Of a DNA stretch of 64,000 bases, positions 34,531 to 47,000 are shown piece after piece. Each line of letters begins with the position of its first letter. The first letter of the stretch is position 1. The notes below the pieces were generated by a model. That model was not told the origin of the DNA, made no database searches, and saw nothing but the letters and a program-made list of their open reading frames with translations. The stretch spans positions 23,332,818 through 23,396,817 of the forward strand of contig CM037471.1 of NCBI GenBank assembly GCA_021014325.1. Direction: 5' to 3'. This stretch comes from Plazaster borealis. Its lineage: Eukaryota > Echinodermata > Asteroidea > Forcipulatida > Labidiasteridae. A program made the translations under genes and the position numbers.

Positions 34531-36353
34531 GATGATGGTTTACACAGTACAACAGTGCGTTTACCCGAGTGTACCCGGCCAAGTTAAGCTGCAGCTATTG
34601 TAGTCAACACTCACTGGTTCGATATAACAGTGTTTCCCCCTGCTATAGAGAGACGAGCAACACATAATTTCTGAAGTGGCGAAAGAATGGGGTGGGCGTT
34701 CATGACATCATGAGAAACCAATCTTCGTTGTAGTTGAGATTGAGAGATAGAAAAAGGGCAAGGACGATAATATGGTACGGAAAGGGCAAGGTACATTTTA
34801 GAGTGAGGTATACTGGAGTACACATCGGAAGCTTTACAATGTATCTGTAACATACTTTGAAAACCCTGCCAGAAGTTCTAAAGCTTCCTTGCAGATACGT
34901 AATCTAAGTTGCAACAAAAGAGCTTCTTGATGAGGAGCTATGCGTGGTCTCTTCCAAGGTTGTGGGTTCGTGTAGGCCTATTGCGTCTAAGATGATTTAG
35001 TTGGCACTGAAAGGTGAAAATGGGGAATAGGGTCGGGATTAGTTTGTGTGTAGCTGCATGCACATAGGTTGTGGGTCTTGCTATATATAAGACCGCGATT
35101 AAGCCAATAGGTGGAATTCTCTTCAAATCTTTCAAAGTAAAGAGAAAAGTGGCCAAGAATCGCCTCGGATTGTACTACAGAGCATCTAGAATCACAAATT
35201 TTCCGGGGCCCCTAAGCGAGCCCGGCACCCACGCCATAAGGGCTTCGCGCTTCGCATTTTCTACGGGAGGAATTTGGTGATAAATCCGCTTCTGAGATGG
35301 GACTGACTAATGATTTGGGGCTTCCAGCGGGCTTGTTTTCACTGCATCTCAATATAAATTTTAGGTCACCTGTATTTATACTTTGAGATTACTGAAACTG
35401 TTCAACTTGGAAGTTAGCCCTCAAAGTTTGTCCCCTTTATCTGAAAATCCTTGATCCATCCCTGGCGTGAACGGTACCCGTAGTTCTCTATACGCCGCTG
35501 GCACAAAATAATTAGTTTTCCGTGCAGTTTACAAAGTTTGTATCCCTTTCCGAAGATGGCACTACCACATGTGAGCTACAATCTGCTCTCGTGTATAGTT
35601 ATTCTAGTTTAAAAGATAGCAATCTTCCCAATATTTCACTGGGAGAAATAAAGTTTAGTGTTCTGAGGCAATGCATGGTGAGGTATCAATTTTTTATTCG
35701 GTTGGGCTAACCGTAAAGCTAGTGAAAGTATTTACTCTGCTGTGTAGTTTGTTCTTGTACGAACTGTCCTACTTTTATCTACCGCCGCGGAGTAGGTTTA
35801 GGAATCAGGAGACTATCGAGTTGTTCTTGTCCTTTAAAAAAAAATACTTCCGTGGAGTAAATTCCTTCGAATATTTTGGTGACATGTTTTATTTCTTTTT
35901 AAAGAGTAAAGGCCCCAATTGATACTTTGTGAAGTTGAACAAAGAAAAACACTTCGAGGTCTATATTGTTTCATAAAAGACCCACAAGGTCCAGTGCGTA
36001 AGCCCGCAAGAAAACACACAAACTTAAGAAAAAATTGTTGACTGTAAGCTGGCCCTTTTGTTTGTGACAAATAGAGGAATTTAGGGACCCGTTCAAAATT
36101 ATGAAGAGTAACTATTTTTCGGGGAAAATGTTTTACGGGAAAATGTTTTAACCCACCCATCCACCCCCACACTCTTGAATGCCATGTCATAAGGCAATTT
36201 CTTTACAGGCACCAAACTAAAGCTTCGGCTGCACAACATAAATTCTTCTAGCTGTAACTTACTATCCCCAAGAAAATAACGAGACAAAATAAATGTGAAT
36301 AAATGTTCGTATTGGTTGGTTGCTTGTAAATTGCCTAGTGTGTCATGGCCTGT

Positions 36354-36762
36354 AAAGGGATTGTATACGTTTGGTAATTGGAACCCACTGTTTGTTTCAA
36401 TCCTATAAAGTAATAGATATAACAAACCTGTTAAGAAATTCATTTCAAAGGGTGGTAGCGTTTTTGAGATAATAATTGCCGAAAGTCTGGAGCGGCTATG
36501 TCCACGAAGGAAGAATAATCTGCAATTGGAATACACAATCTGAAAAACGTTACTGTCAGTAACGCTTCTCGGATTCCAAAAGAATCAAATTTTGGGGGAT
36601 AAAAAGTGATATCTTTTTCCATAACCGCAGTAGGCCCTACTTCTAAAGTGAAATGATTTTCAAAATACATTATAAAAGTATACTATCCAAAGCTGCTGTG
36701 CTTTTTACCAAGTAAGTTTTTATTGCCATTAATTTTCAGAGTCATAACCAAACGTATGCAGA
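36354..36762. mobile_element. MITE, GTATACGTTTGG family
   Basis: AAAGGGATTGTATACGTTTGG at the left and CATAACCAAACGTATGC at the right. The interior matches 5885-6270. Confidence 0.75.
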
Positions 36763-37767
36763 ACAAAGTGATGCCTAAAATGAAGCAATAATGTTCTCCC
36801 AGCTCAGGAAATTGTAATTGCTTTTCCTGGCATCCAGCATGTAACTTCATAATTGAAACAGAAGAGAAATTGGCCTGACACACAAAACTGTTAATTTGTT
36901 TTCTTGATATTTATAACTGAAAATTTAGATTTTCAGTTATTTCTTTTGCCACCCAACCACAATTCTCAGAAGAAACATTGATGGGCTTTTCTAAATTGAA
37001 TGGCCACTCACATAATTATATTTTTTACCTGCGGTACGCATGCTCTCTTTCTATCAGCAGTTTTGCCTAACTTAAGACTATGCAGAAACAGTACAAAAAT
37101 ATGTAATTACAATCAAAATAGTTTACAATGATGCTTCTTTGAATATTTATTGCAATCTCTCACTCAGAAAATCAAAGTGTATACATAAATATGATTGATA
37201 AGAATTCATTGACAAAGTTAAACCTAAATACAAATACAATTATTGGTATTTTCCACATTATTTCAAAGCATCCGCTTATACACACACATTTGGTTTGGGT
37301 TCAGACCCATTTCTTTAAAAAGACTTCAAAGCTTAAATTTCAAAAGTGTCAACATGATCATGGAAAATGGTAGGAACATCTGAAAATAGTGCCAGGCAGT
37401 GAACCTGTGAATTCATTTACATTTATAGAATGTATATACAAGTCTGTTTTTATATAGATTTTTTTTATTTTTAAGGTGGGGTTTAAGAAGATGTAGAGAC
37501 ACTCTTGATGAAAACTGAGCGCTGGTTCCTCGACCTGAACAATCTCTCTGAACTTACAAACTCACTAGATCACAACAATCAAACCAAACTAAAAACTTCA
37601 CACAATGTAAATCTTTCATTTTTTTCATCAGCAGCTACTTTATACTTTTCCCAGAAAATAGTTTTTTTTGTACCCCCTTAAACAAGAAAAAAACATGAGA
37701 AATCATTGTAATTATTACGATTTTGTTGTCTTTAACCACTTTTGAAGAAAAAACCTAACCCCCAACA

Positions 37768-37769
37768 AA

Positions 37770-37802
<33 letters not shown>

Positions 37803-37803
37803 C
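37768..37803. repeat. (CAA)n microsatellite
   Basis: About eleven CAA units after an A-rich stretch. Confidence 0.8.
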
Positions 37804-38036
37804 CCTCTCTCAATGAATTAGGGGAAAGGCATCCTAATCTCCTACAAATGATAGTTTACAATGAAGCACAAGAACAAAACAAGAACCCCCAAATTGTCAT
37901 AGAACACATCAGCACATTATAATGTACACAGTATCGTGTGGTCCAGCGTGGACTTCTAAAGGTTATGAGACCTTCGGTCTTCCAGTTTCTTTTGAGGATT
38001 CGGTTCTATAGTCTCTTCTTGTTGAGCAATTTATGT

Positions 38037-41000
38037 TCACTTCAATGGTTTAACCTATACACAAAAGGAAAATAAAAGTACAAAGCATGGCCTATATAAT
38101 GGAGTCAGAGAGTCACACTGTATACCAATTAGAGTGACCTTGTACATGCCAGGGCATTTCTGTGTGGCTAGTAACCTCATTTAAAAAAAAAAAACTGTAC
38201 TCTTATTTTCCATAAATGGCCTCTACTTCAAAGAAGTTTAGAAAATGAGTGATATTTCGAGATCTGGTACAATGGAAAACCTCACTCAGTGCATTGGTGA
38301 AGCAAGCCCTTACACTTCAAGGGAAAAGACAAGCCATCATGTACAATGTGTTTATTAAATTGGATTTGTTGTGTGTTTTCACCCTCCTGTGGTACGAGCA
38401 GCCCCTTCTCTCAAACCACCCCCCCTGTCTCCTTTTCATTGTTCATTCCTTACTTCTTCCGACTGCATTCTACCTCTCACTTTTCACTTCCTTCTACTTG
38501 GCTGCTTCTGTTTCTTTAATATACTTGTATGTATGTGTTTTGTTGTCATTTAGCCTCTGAGAAAGACTCCACTAGGCTCGAAACGTGAGGCCATTACCTA
38601 TTTTGTGTTACTTTTATTTTAACCAGGTAGCTCATTCACCAACAGTCTCATTACAAATACTTCATCAGTCTGTGGCCAGATCTGAATTTGCGGCTACAGC
38701 TACGGCTATGACTATTGCTAAGGGTGTTGCTAAGGACATACTATACTTCAACGCATGATGACGCAAAAGTCTAGCCTTAGCCATAGCCGTCAATTTGGAC
38801 ACGGCCAAAGTGTTTTGAAAAAAGAAATGCTCAATACCACTGACCTTGGAAATCAAGATTATTAATTAAAGGAAAAATAAAGCATCTTTTAAAAAGGACA
38901 GAATTTCAGGACTTTTCATCTTTGTCTTGAAGAGGATGTATTGTGTATTACCTCCTAAAGCATTTTTTGAGTTGACTGTACTCACCTCCTTCAAGTAGAT
39001 GTTAAAAGAAGTCAAGAGAAATTCCTCCTTGGTCATCATTTTCCTGTGCTCTCTTTGACTAGCGACTAAAATCTACAAAAAGAAAACAATTTCAAAGCAA
39101 AGATCGTATAGTGCCACAAGGCACAAGATGGGGAAAGGAGCTCTATCTATTGTAAGAATGTGAACTACGCATGGGCGTCATTTCAGCAAGCAACTGTTTT
39201 GTTATACCATTGATAGCAATGGTCATTGTCTGCACTGATCTATTTTGCATCAAAAGAGTTGCTAACTGAAATGGTGTCCATTGCATACTGAAAATTTCAG
39301 CCCGAATTCATTGTCTTGCACCTGCGGTTAAAAGACACTCTATGGAAAGTATAATACAATAATTTCCACCATTAGTGTCATTGCAGCTGACAGGGACAAA
39401 GCAAACAGTTTAAATGTTTTCAATTTATTGTATTTTATTTTTTATTTATTTATTTATTACTTATTTATTTACTTAATTGTTTATTATGTTTTAATCATTT
39501 TTTGTCTTTGTTCAACCTGTGTGTCTGTACGTTCTTGATCTCACCAAAAGCCCTGACTTGTAGAAGATGCCTCCGTACTTACTTTGTTTTCTGTCTTGTT
39601 AAAAATACATCTATGATTACTTCTTAAATTCAATTTATTTTGGTGATGTATTGCCTAGAAATGTTCATGAAGTATGGAAATAAATGTGTGTTTTGAATTG
39701 AATTAAAAGATATTTTGAATATTTATATTAATATTTTGAATATTAATTACTTATTTATGTATGTATTTAGTTATTTATCTAGGTATTTATTTATTTATTA
39801 TTTTTTTGGGGGGGAGGGGAGGGGGGGGCTGTATAAAAGCAAACATCCATATCGACCTAATATCTAGCACCCCAAGACAACCATGGAATTTTGTTAAGAT
39901 ATGAACAAAACAAACACTTGAAAATTCCTTTAAAAACACATGAGCATGCATTTGTGATCAAGTTTCTGAAAACTGGAATAACTCAACCCTACCGCCCACG
40001 TTAAGTTCACAAACAAAAAAGTGTACTTGGAAAAAAACTAAAAAAACTATTGTTGTCCATGACACAAAAAGCTATTTGAATATCCCACCCACACTCTTTT
40101 TTTTCTTTCTGGATAATCCTTACAGTGTCGACTCTTTTGGTTGTCAAAATATTTCTCTTTGTGAACCTTGGTTATTTTTATCACAAAGAGAAAAAAAAAG
40201 CAACACAGTTTGTTGAATTTGCTGGCACGCAAACGGTGCCTTTGTTTTCCTGCTACAACCTCCGAACGTTTCAAACATCGCGGGGGGGGGGGGGTGCTTT
40301 AAATGAAATACATGATAGATGAGAGTTATTTTGTAAAGGTGTTGCATCATTGTTCTTTTTGTAAAAACAATTTTCAATTTCATTGCCGTGAATAATCAGC
40401 CGTGAAAATTTGTCATCAAATCAGGTGATCTCGTTTCAGTGAAAACAACTAAAAACAGTTGATAATTTGTCAGGGATTTGGATTGCTGGAATAGAAAAAA
40501 AAGGTGATTTCTTGGCTTTTGACAGTATTTTTGTCGACGTAATGCTGATTTATAGGCAAAATTATGATCAAAGATAAAAGATAAGTCACACGTACAATTT
40601 TCAGCTGAATGCAGTGTCTACTTAATGAGAAAACAGCACAAAATTGTCACTGTCACAGTATTTTCACACAAACGTCCAATCCATCCACGCTTAGCGAGGT
40701 GACAGCGGGTACCAACCGCATCTCTGGCCACAGCATTTGGGAAGGGACACCAACCCTCAGAAATCTGAGAAATGATCCATGCATGAATCATTTCTCAGAT
40801 TCAAATGTTTTGGGGGTGAAAAATTTTCCCCATAATACTCCAAAGGGAATCCTTTCTAAAAAACAGTTTACACTATCAACAGCTGTAGTGCTTCTCACCA
40901 AGTCATTTTTTTTTATAGTCATTAAGTATTGGAGTATTTACCAATCTACGACCCTACCTTTAAACCTCTTTCCAGAAGAAGTGAGTAATTCATAAAATAA

Positions 41001-44000
41001 GCTGTGGGAGGATGGGGGTCCCCCTATGTTTTGTGTTTACAATGCCATGTAAAGCGCGTCATTCTATGGGCCCTCAGTTCAGAATTCCGGGGTTAAGAGA
41101 ACCATGAAATTGGGCCCAGGGCTAAACAAACTTTTGTACAAAATGGCTGTCACGGCTGTCACCCTTACTTGCGTTATTTATTTTCCTTCTATGAACATTA
41201 ATGAAAATAACAACTGAAGCTCAGGCGCCAGAGATGTTTATACAATTTGTGTTTCCGGCAACAACCTGAGCCCAATTTCATAAAGCTGTTTAACAGAAAA
41301 TTCTGCTAAGCAAATTTCTTTGCTAAGCAAGAAATGAGTGGGGTACCAGTCACAGCAATGGTAACTATATGGTATTTTGGCTGTTAACCTGTTTTTCCTA
41401 AATAAGAGTTTTCCGTGCTTAGCAAGTTTTTGTGCTTACATGCTTTATGAAATTGGGCCCTGGTGCCACAGCGCCTAGTTACCGTTAGAAGGTGCTATAT
41501 AAAAGGGTTTTGATAAATAATTATTTCAAATAGCTCTTTCATGTTGGACAATAATTTGGAAGCCGTGGGTTAGAATATTATTGAGAGTACTGACCGTATT
41601 TATTGCTGGTCTGTAAGAAAATGTAAAAAATTTCCCCAGCAAAACCCAAACCTGTGGACACTTCCAAAACTTGTATGCCTGTGTACTAACTTCTTCTGAT
41701 AGAGCCCTCTTTCGAATCAACCTCCTTCAGCCCATATTAATTTCCCGTGGGGACAGAATCTCTGGAAGACAGATTTGCCTATGAAGAGAGCGCATTGCTT
41801 GCATGGCCCAATGCAAATGGTATGGACGTCAAAGCAAATTCTTGATTGGGGAGAATTTAGGATACGACAATGAGACAGTTGATGTTTGTTTACCTCCATT
41901 AATGTTTCTGTAATGGTATCATTTGTGAGCTTGGATCCTGCCTTGAGAATTCTTTAAAATAAAATAAAAACATCGTATCAATAACAATTTAAAACTGTTA
42001 TTAATTATACAATTCAATTTAACCTTTACAGACTAGACAGTATGGCTAGTGTGTGGCATCATTCCTCCAATATCATCTTCTCCTATGTCATTCTAAACCA
42101 ATATTGTAGAATTGCCTGGTTATCCATTTCAGCTTTTAAAAACGGCGTATAGGCGATCCAAACTGTTAAGCGTGATGCACATTATAATAAACTGAAGTGC
42201 AAACCGCCCCGTGATACGCACCCCTGTAGATATATCGCCGTTGCTTATTTTAATTGCCGCATTCAAAATAAGTACCAATAAATCACTGACAAAACATGAA
42301 GGGTTTTTCTTTAATTACACTGAATGAATACTTAATTTGATGAAATTTTTCACAGGCTGTTTGAATGGTGACAGACTAGGCAGTATGGCTAGAGTGTGGC
42401 ATAATTCCTCCAATATCCTCTTCTCCTACAGTGTGTCACTCTACATCAAATTGTTTGGACTTAGATAAGATTGGTATGCCCGACCCAGTGACAAGCAATT
42501 GTTGTCTGAATCCTTCAAGTTGGCAATTGGATAATAGAAGGATTTTAGACTGAATGTGTAATAAGGGTGAAAGAGTGAAGGAAACTTGGATAAGATTGGA
42601 ATGCCCCACCCAGTGTGTTATAAGCACTTGTTGTCTGGGCCTACTGGCCCCAGTGCTTCTAAATCCTTCACTTTGGCAATTGTATATAGAAAGATTTGGG
42701 ACTGTAAGGATTAATGGAAAAAAATGCAGGCCTGGAATTACACGGAGGCCATGGCCTCTGTTACCCCTGGTCTTGGCCTTGGTGCCCCTTTCAAAAGTGT
42801 CCCGTAGACTTTAAGCTTTTCCAATGGAAGTGCCCTTTTCAAAATGAAAATGGCTTTGCCCTCTCAAAGATGACATTCCAGGCCTGAAAATGTATCCTGA
42901 AAGATGGTATATTGTTGGAAATTCAAACAGAACATTGTTGCAAGATAAAAACTAAATGAACAGTCAGGCTCTGTTGCAGGCTCTAAGGCCATATCCAAAT
43001 TGGACGCTGTGGCTACAGCTACAGCTGTTGCTAAGGGTTTTGCTGTGGGCTCCCCTATGCATCAACACTTGCCACTGATTCAGCCACAGCCCTAGTTGTA
43101 TAAGTGTGACACGAATAGAGTAACAAAACAAAATGACTGGACAACTCACGAGATCGGTTCGGAACTCTTGACGGCAAGAGCTTCTTGAAGTTCTTGTAGC
43201 ATCGTCCTGGCTAGTTCATCATCTACTCTATCTGTATCTGACTGGGTGATCAGTAATCTGAACAGTTCATCCGTCTGTTTCAAATACTCTTTTAGAAAAA
43301 AAGAAAACAAATGACATTACATGGTTTAGTGATGACCATGGCCCAATTTCATAGAGCTGCTTAAGCAGAAAATATTGCTTAACAGTTTTCTGCTAAGCAA
43401 AAATAAGCAGGATACCAGTCTCAGATGGTGACTGTGACATGGTGTCTTAGCTGGTAACCTTATTCTGGTAAGCATAATTGTTTTGTGCTTAGCTACTTTT
43501 TGCGCTTTAAGAGCAGCTCTATGAAACTGGACTCAGAAAAAGAAACTGATGGTTTCTGATCTAAAATGTAACTTTTATTTTATACTAGCATTGGTACCAA
43601 TTATCTTCGGAGAGTATTTTGGTCTGAAATGCTCTTGTTTTATCCAGACTCACCGATTAGTACAAAAGCTGACATCACACCAGAGTGGAAAACTCGAGGA
43701 TAAATCACCTCCTCATCCCGTGGTCCAATCTTACTCAAAAACTTCTCAAGAAGTGGCGGTGGAATGTTTCTGTACAAAAAAAATATATAAAATATAAAAC
43801 ATTTCTGCAGTTTATTTTTGTGGTATAACACTTTGGAGATGTTTTCGTTTTTTAGGCGTCAGCAGTTTTCAATTACATAGAGCCTGTGTCTATCCAAGAC
43901 AGTTAGCTCGATGGAAGAGCTAGTGGTGTAACTGCAAAGTTAAGCATAAAAATAATAATAATAATACTGAGTTCTTACATAGTGCTTTATCACACCTGAT

Positions 44001-47000
44001 GGGCGTATCAAAGCGCTCAGTATTTTTTTCCTGCAAGGTATGCAGAGCTACATTTTTGAAGTATGAGACTTATTCCTTTGCATAGCACCATGTAATGGTT
44101 TTACCAGGTGCTGTGGCGCAATATGCAGCCAATCAAACCAGGAACACCGGCGCGAACCCCTTCTCTTTAGAATAAGAGCACTGGGTTCTTTTACATCCAT
44201 TACACAACACACGGGACCTACGGCTTTACGTCCCATCCGAAGGACGCAGCAATAATGGTTAAGTGTCTTGCTTAAGCACCATCGACTGTGGTCAGTATTT
44301 AGATGGGAGACCATTCCAGGTACTGTCATGGTTGGTGACTTGTCTGGGGACATGATAGGGCTGCTTAAAATCACGCGTCTTTCGGATGGGACGCAAGACC
44401 GTAGGCTCTGTGCATTGTGAAAACACTGAAGACACTTATCGAGAAAGAGAAGGGGCTTGTCCTGTTGCTTCTGGATCAGCCGCATAAATGTGGCCTCTCT
44501 GCGCACATTTTAAGTATAGTTTATGCCCATTTGAACATATTGATGTGGAATTTTGGGCAATATAAACAAATACAAGTTATTTATTTAAAGCTGACATTAT
44601 TGCTAAAATCATATTGTTTAATTAAGCGAAAATGAGAGGCAAACAGCATCACATGGCATGCAGCTGGTAATGCAATTCTGCTAAGCAAGTTTGATCTAGG
44701 TTTGTATGCTTAGCAACTATGTGTTCAGTGGTCCCCACATTACCTGCATATTAGATTCAACAGATCCCTGTACATGATACCAGTGAGCCCAGCTGGTGTC
44801 CTAGAGCCTGTGAGAAGGTAAAAAGAAAATAAATATATATTTTTGTAAAAAACTGTATAAGAAGACGTGCTGCACTTGCATCTTTCCTTGTGATCAAGAT
44901 GCGCAGATTGCGAGGCTTGGTCAAATACTATGGATGTCCCCAAACTGAATACCAAAGGTTGCTTTGAGATCAATCAATCAATCAATCAATCAGAAGTCAT
45001 TTATAGAGCGCCAAAATCAAAAGTTTGCTCTAAGGGTGAGCTTTAAGGAGTGTCTTGAATGAGGTGAGGGAGCTGGCATTTCTGATATTTACAGGAAGCT
45101 TATTCCACATTTTTGGGCCATATACTGAAAATGATCTCTCTGCAAAAGTTGAGTTCTTGGCACAACAAAAAGGGAACAAGATGTAGACAAACGAAGATGT
45201 CTTTGTTGAGATCTCAATTTGAGCATGTCCGTGATATACCCAGGAGCTTGTTTATGGTACACTTTATACATCAGGATCATAACTTTGAAGATGATTCTGT
45301 GAGAAATAGGAAGCCAGTGTACATGTAGGTTGATTAGATGAGGACTGATGGAATCATAGTTCCTTTTATTCAGAATTAATCTTGCAGCAGTCTTTTGAAC
45401 ATTATGAAGCCTTTTTCCAGTTTCTTGTTGATGTCAGTCAAGAGACTATTGCAATAATCCAGTCGTGACGCCACTAGTGTGTGCACAGCCAACTTTGTGG
45501 TCTTGACAGTCAGCATCTTTTGCACTCTACCTATGTTTACCAGATGGAAGTTACAAGATTTGATGATACTTGATACCTGAGCAGACATAGTGGACCCCAT
45601 CTGGCAAAAGGAAGAGAGGCCGACCAAAGACTACCTGGTGCCAGACCGTGATAACTGAGCTGAAGAGATAAGACTTACGATTTCAATACAAGATCATGCT
45701 GCTCGTGTAAAGATGTCTGAATTCTCATGGTGCAGCATAAATGACCAACCTACTGACCTTCCATAAAACAACTAGTAACTTGCGCTCCAGTTCTGACAGA
45801 TCCGCATTATCCATTCCTAGAAGCAAGCACAGTTGGGGTGACCGCGCCTTTTCTGTCACGGCCCCGAGGATCTGGAACAGTCTTCCTTACAACATCAGGC
45901 AATCACCTACAATACCAACTTTCAAGACGTCACTCAAATCTCACCTGTTTACAAGAGCTTACCGTACAGCGCCATGAGCAGCGACCACTGGAATATGGCG
46001 CCTTATAAATGTTATGATTGATTGATTGACTAACATGGGTGAGGCACAAGGCAAGGCACAAGACAGAACTCAGTGGCATCAGTTGATTGCGGCCTTATGT
46101 CCCACTGGGGACTAAGAGGGTTAAGTAGGTAAGTAAGTAAAAGACGCTTCAGCTGAGGTGAACTTACCAGTCGATGTACTGAGTACCTCATATGCTACGG
46201 CAACATTACTGGGGAACATCGGCTGGTAGTAATCGGTCAGTGTGAGATGATGGTGTGCACGATGTAAACGGTTGGACTTTTCCCCTAGGCTGCTGAAGCT
46301 ACATAAAAAGGGCAAGATGGAAAATCTCTCACATTTACAAAACCAAAAAAATACACTGAAATTCAGTATTCATTTGTCTTAGGCACTCGTTGACTAATAA
46401 ACTCTAACAATCCTAAATCCTCAAAAATTCTCTACTTGTCTAAGTTGTCTGGCTTTGTAGGATATGGTACTTCTTTAGGGCCAAACAACAATGCTGAAAT
46501 CTTTGTGGCAGTTTGGGCTCAAATGTTGAGTTATATAGAGTGGAGGATTCAGGAGGGTCTAAAGCCAAAGACAAAGCAAATATTATGTTATGGCCCTTTG
46601 GGTGTTCAGGACAGTGGTAACTGTTGCCAAAATGATGATTTCTTCCATTAACAACGAAACAGAAAAAAGAAAAAAAAAAGGTTATTGAGCAACTTGCCTG
46701 AGGTGAGTTCTAATTGTTGGCGATTTGAAGACCCTGAAATTTTTAAGTAAATCTGATACAGAAAAACAGTCAACAAATTGTTGTAACATTGACAAAGTGA
46801 ATTCTATCATAGGCAAGAAAAACTATGAACTCGATATCTAAGCAAATCACGAATTTTTGAGACATACTCAAAACAGAATATACAGTTGGACTTTTAGCGA
46901 GCATGAATTATAACTTACTATTGGGCAAGGAAGTCCACAGCATCCTTGGGACGATTGGATAGAATCTTAGACAGAGCATCTCTCATCCAGGTTCCAACGC

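Larger units (their letters stand above)
34531..38036. other. Region between the P450 and TPGS1 genes
   Basis: No exon is supported. It holds the P450 promoter (above 34530), an inverted-repeat element (36354-36762), (CAA)n near 37768-37802 and AT-rich DNA with A/T runs. The part near 37400-38036 is probably the TPGS1 3' UTR. Confidence 0.55.

Noticed and set aside
34280..34582. Alternative frames overlapping P450 exon 1 on both strands
   Set aside because: Only the frame starting at 34530 gives the anchor and the PPGPKG hinge and joins exon 2 in phase.
38249..38560. 103-aa hydrophobic plus-strand frame
   Set aside because: It lies antisense within TPGS1 intron 8 and is pyrimidine-rich low-complexity; no family signature or splice partner was seen.
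45741..45977. Short plus-strand gene candidate
   Set aside because: The sequence is the C-terminal tail of LINE ORF2 proteins (WNSLP and LKSHLF words), a dead retrotransposon remnant.
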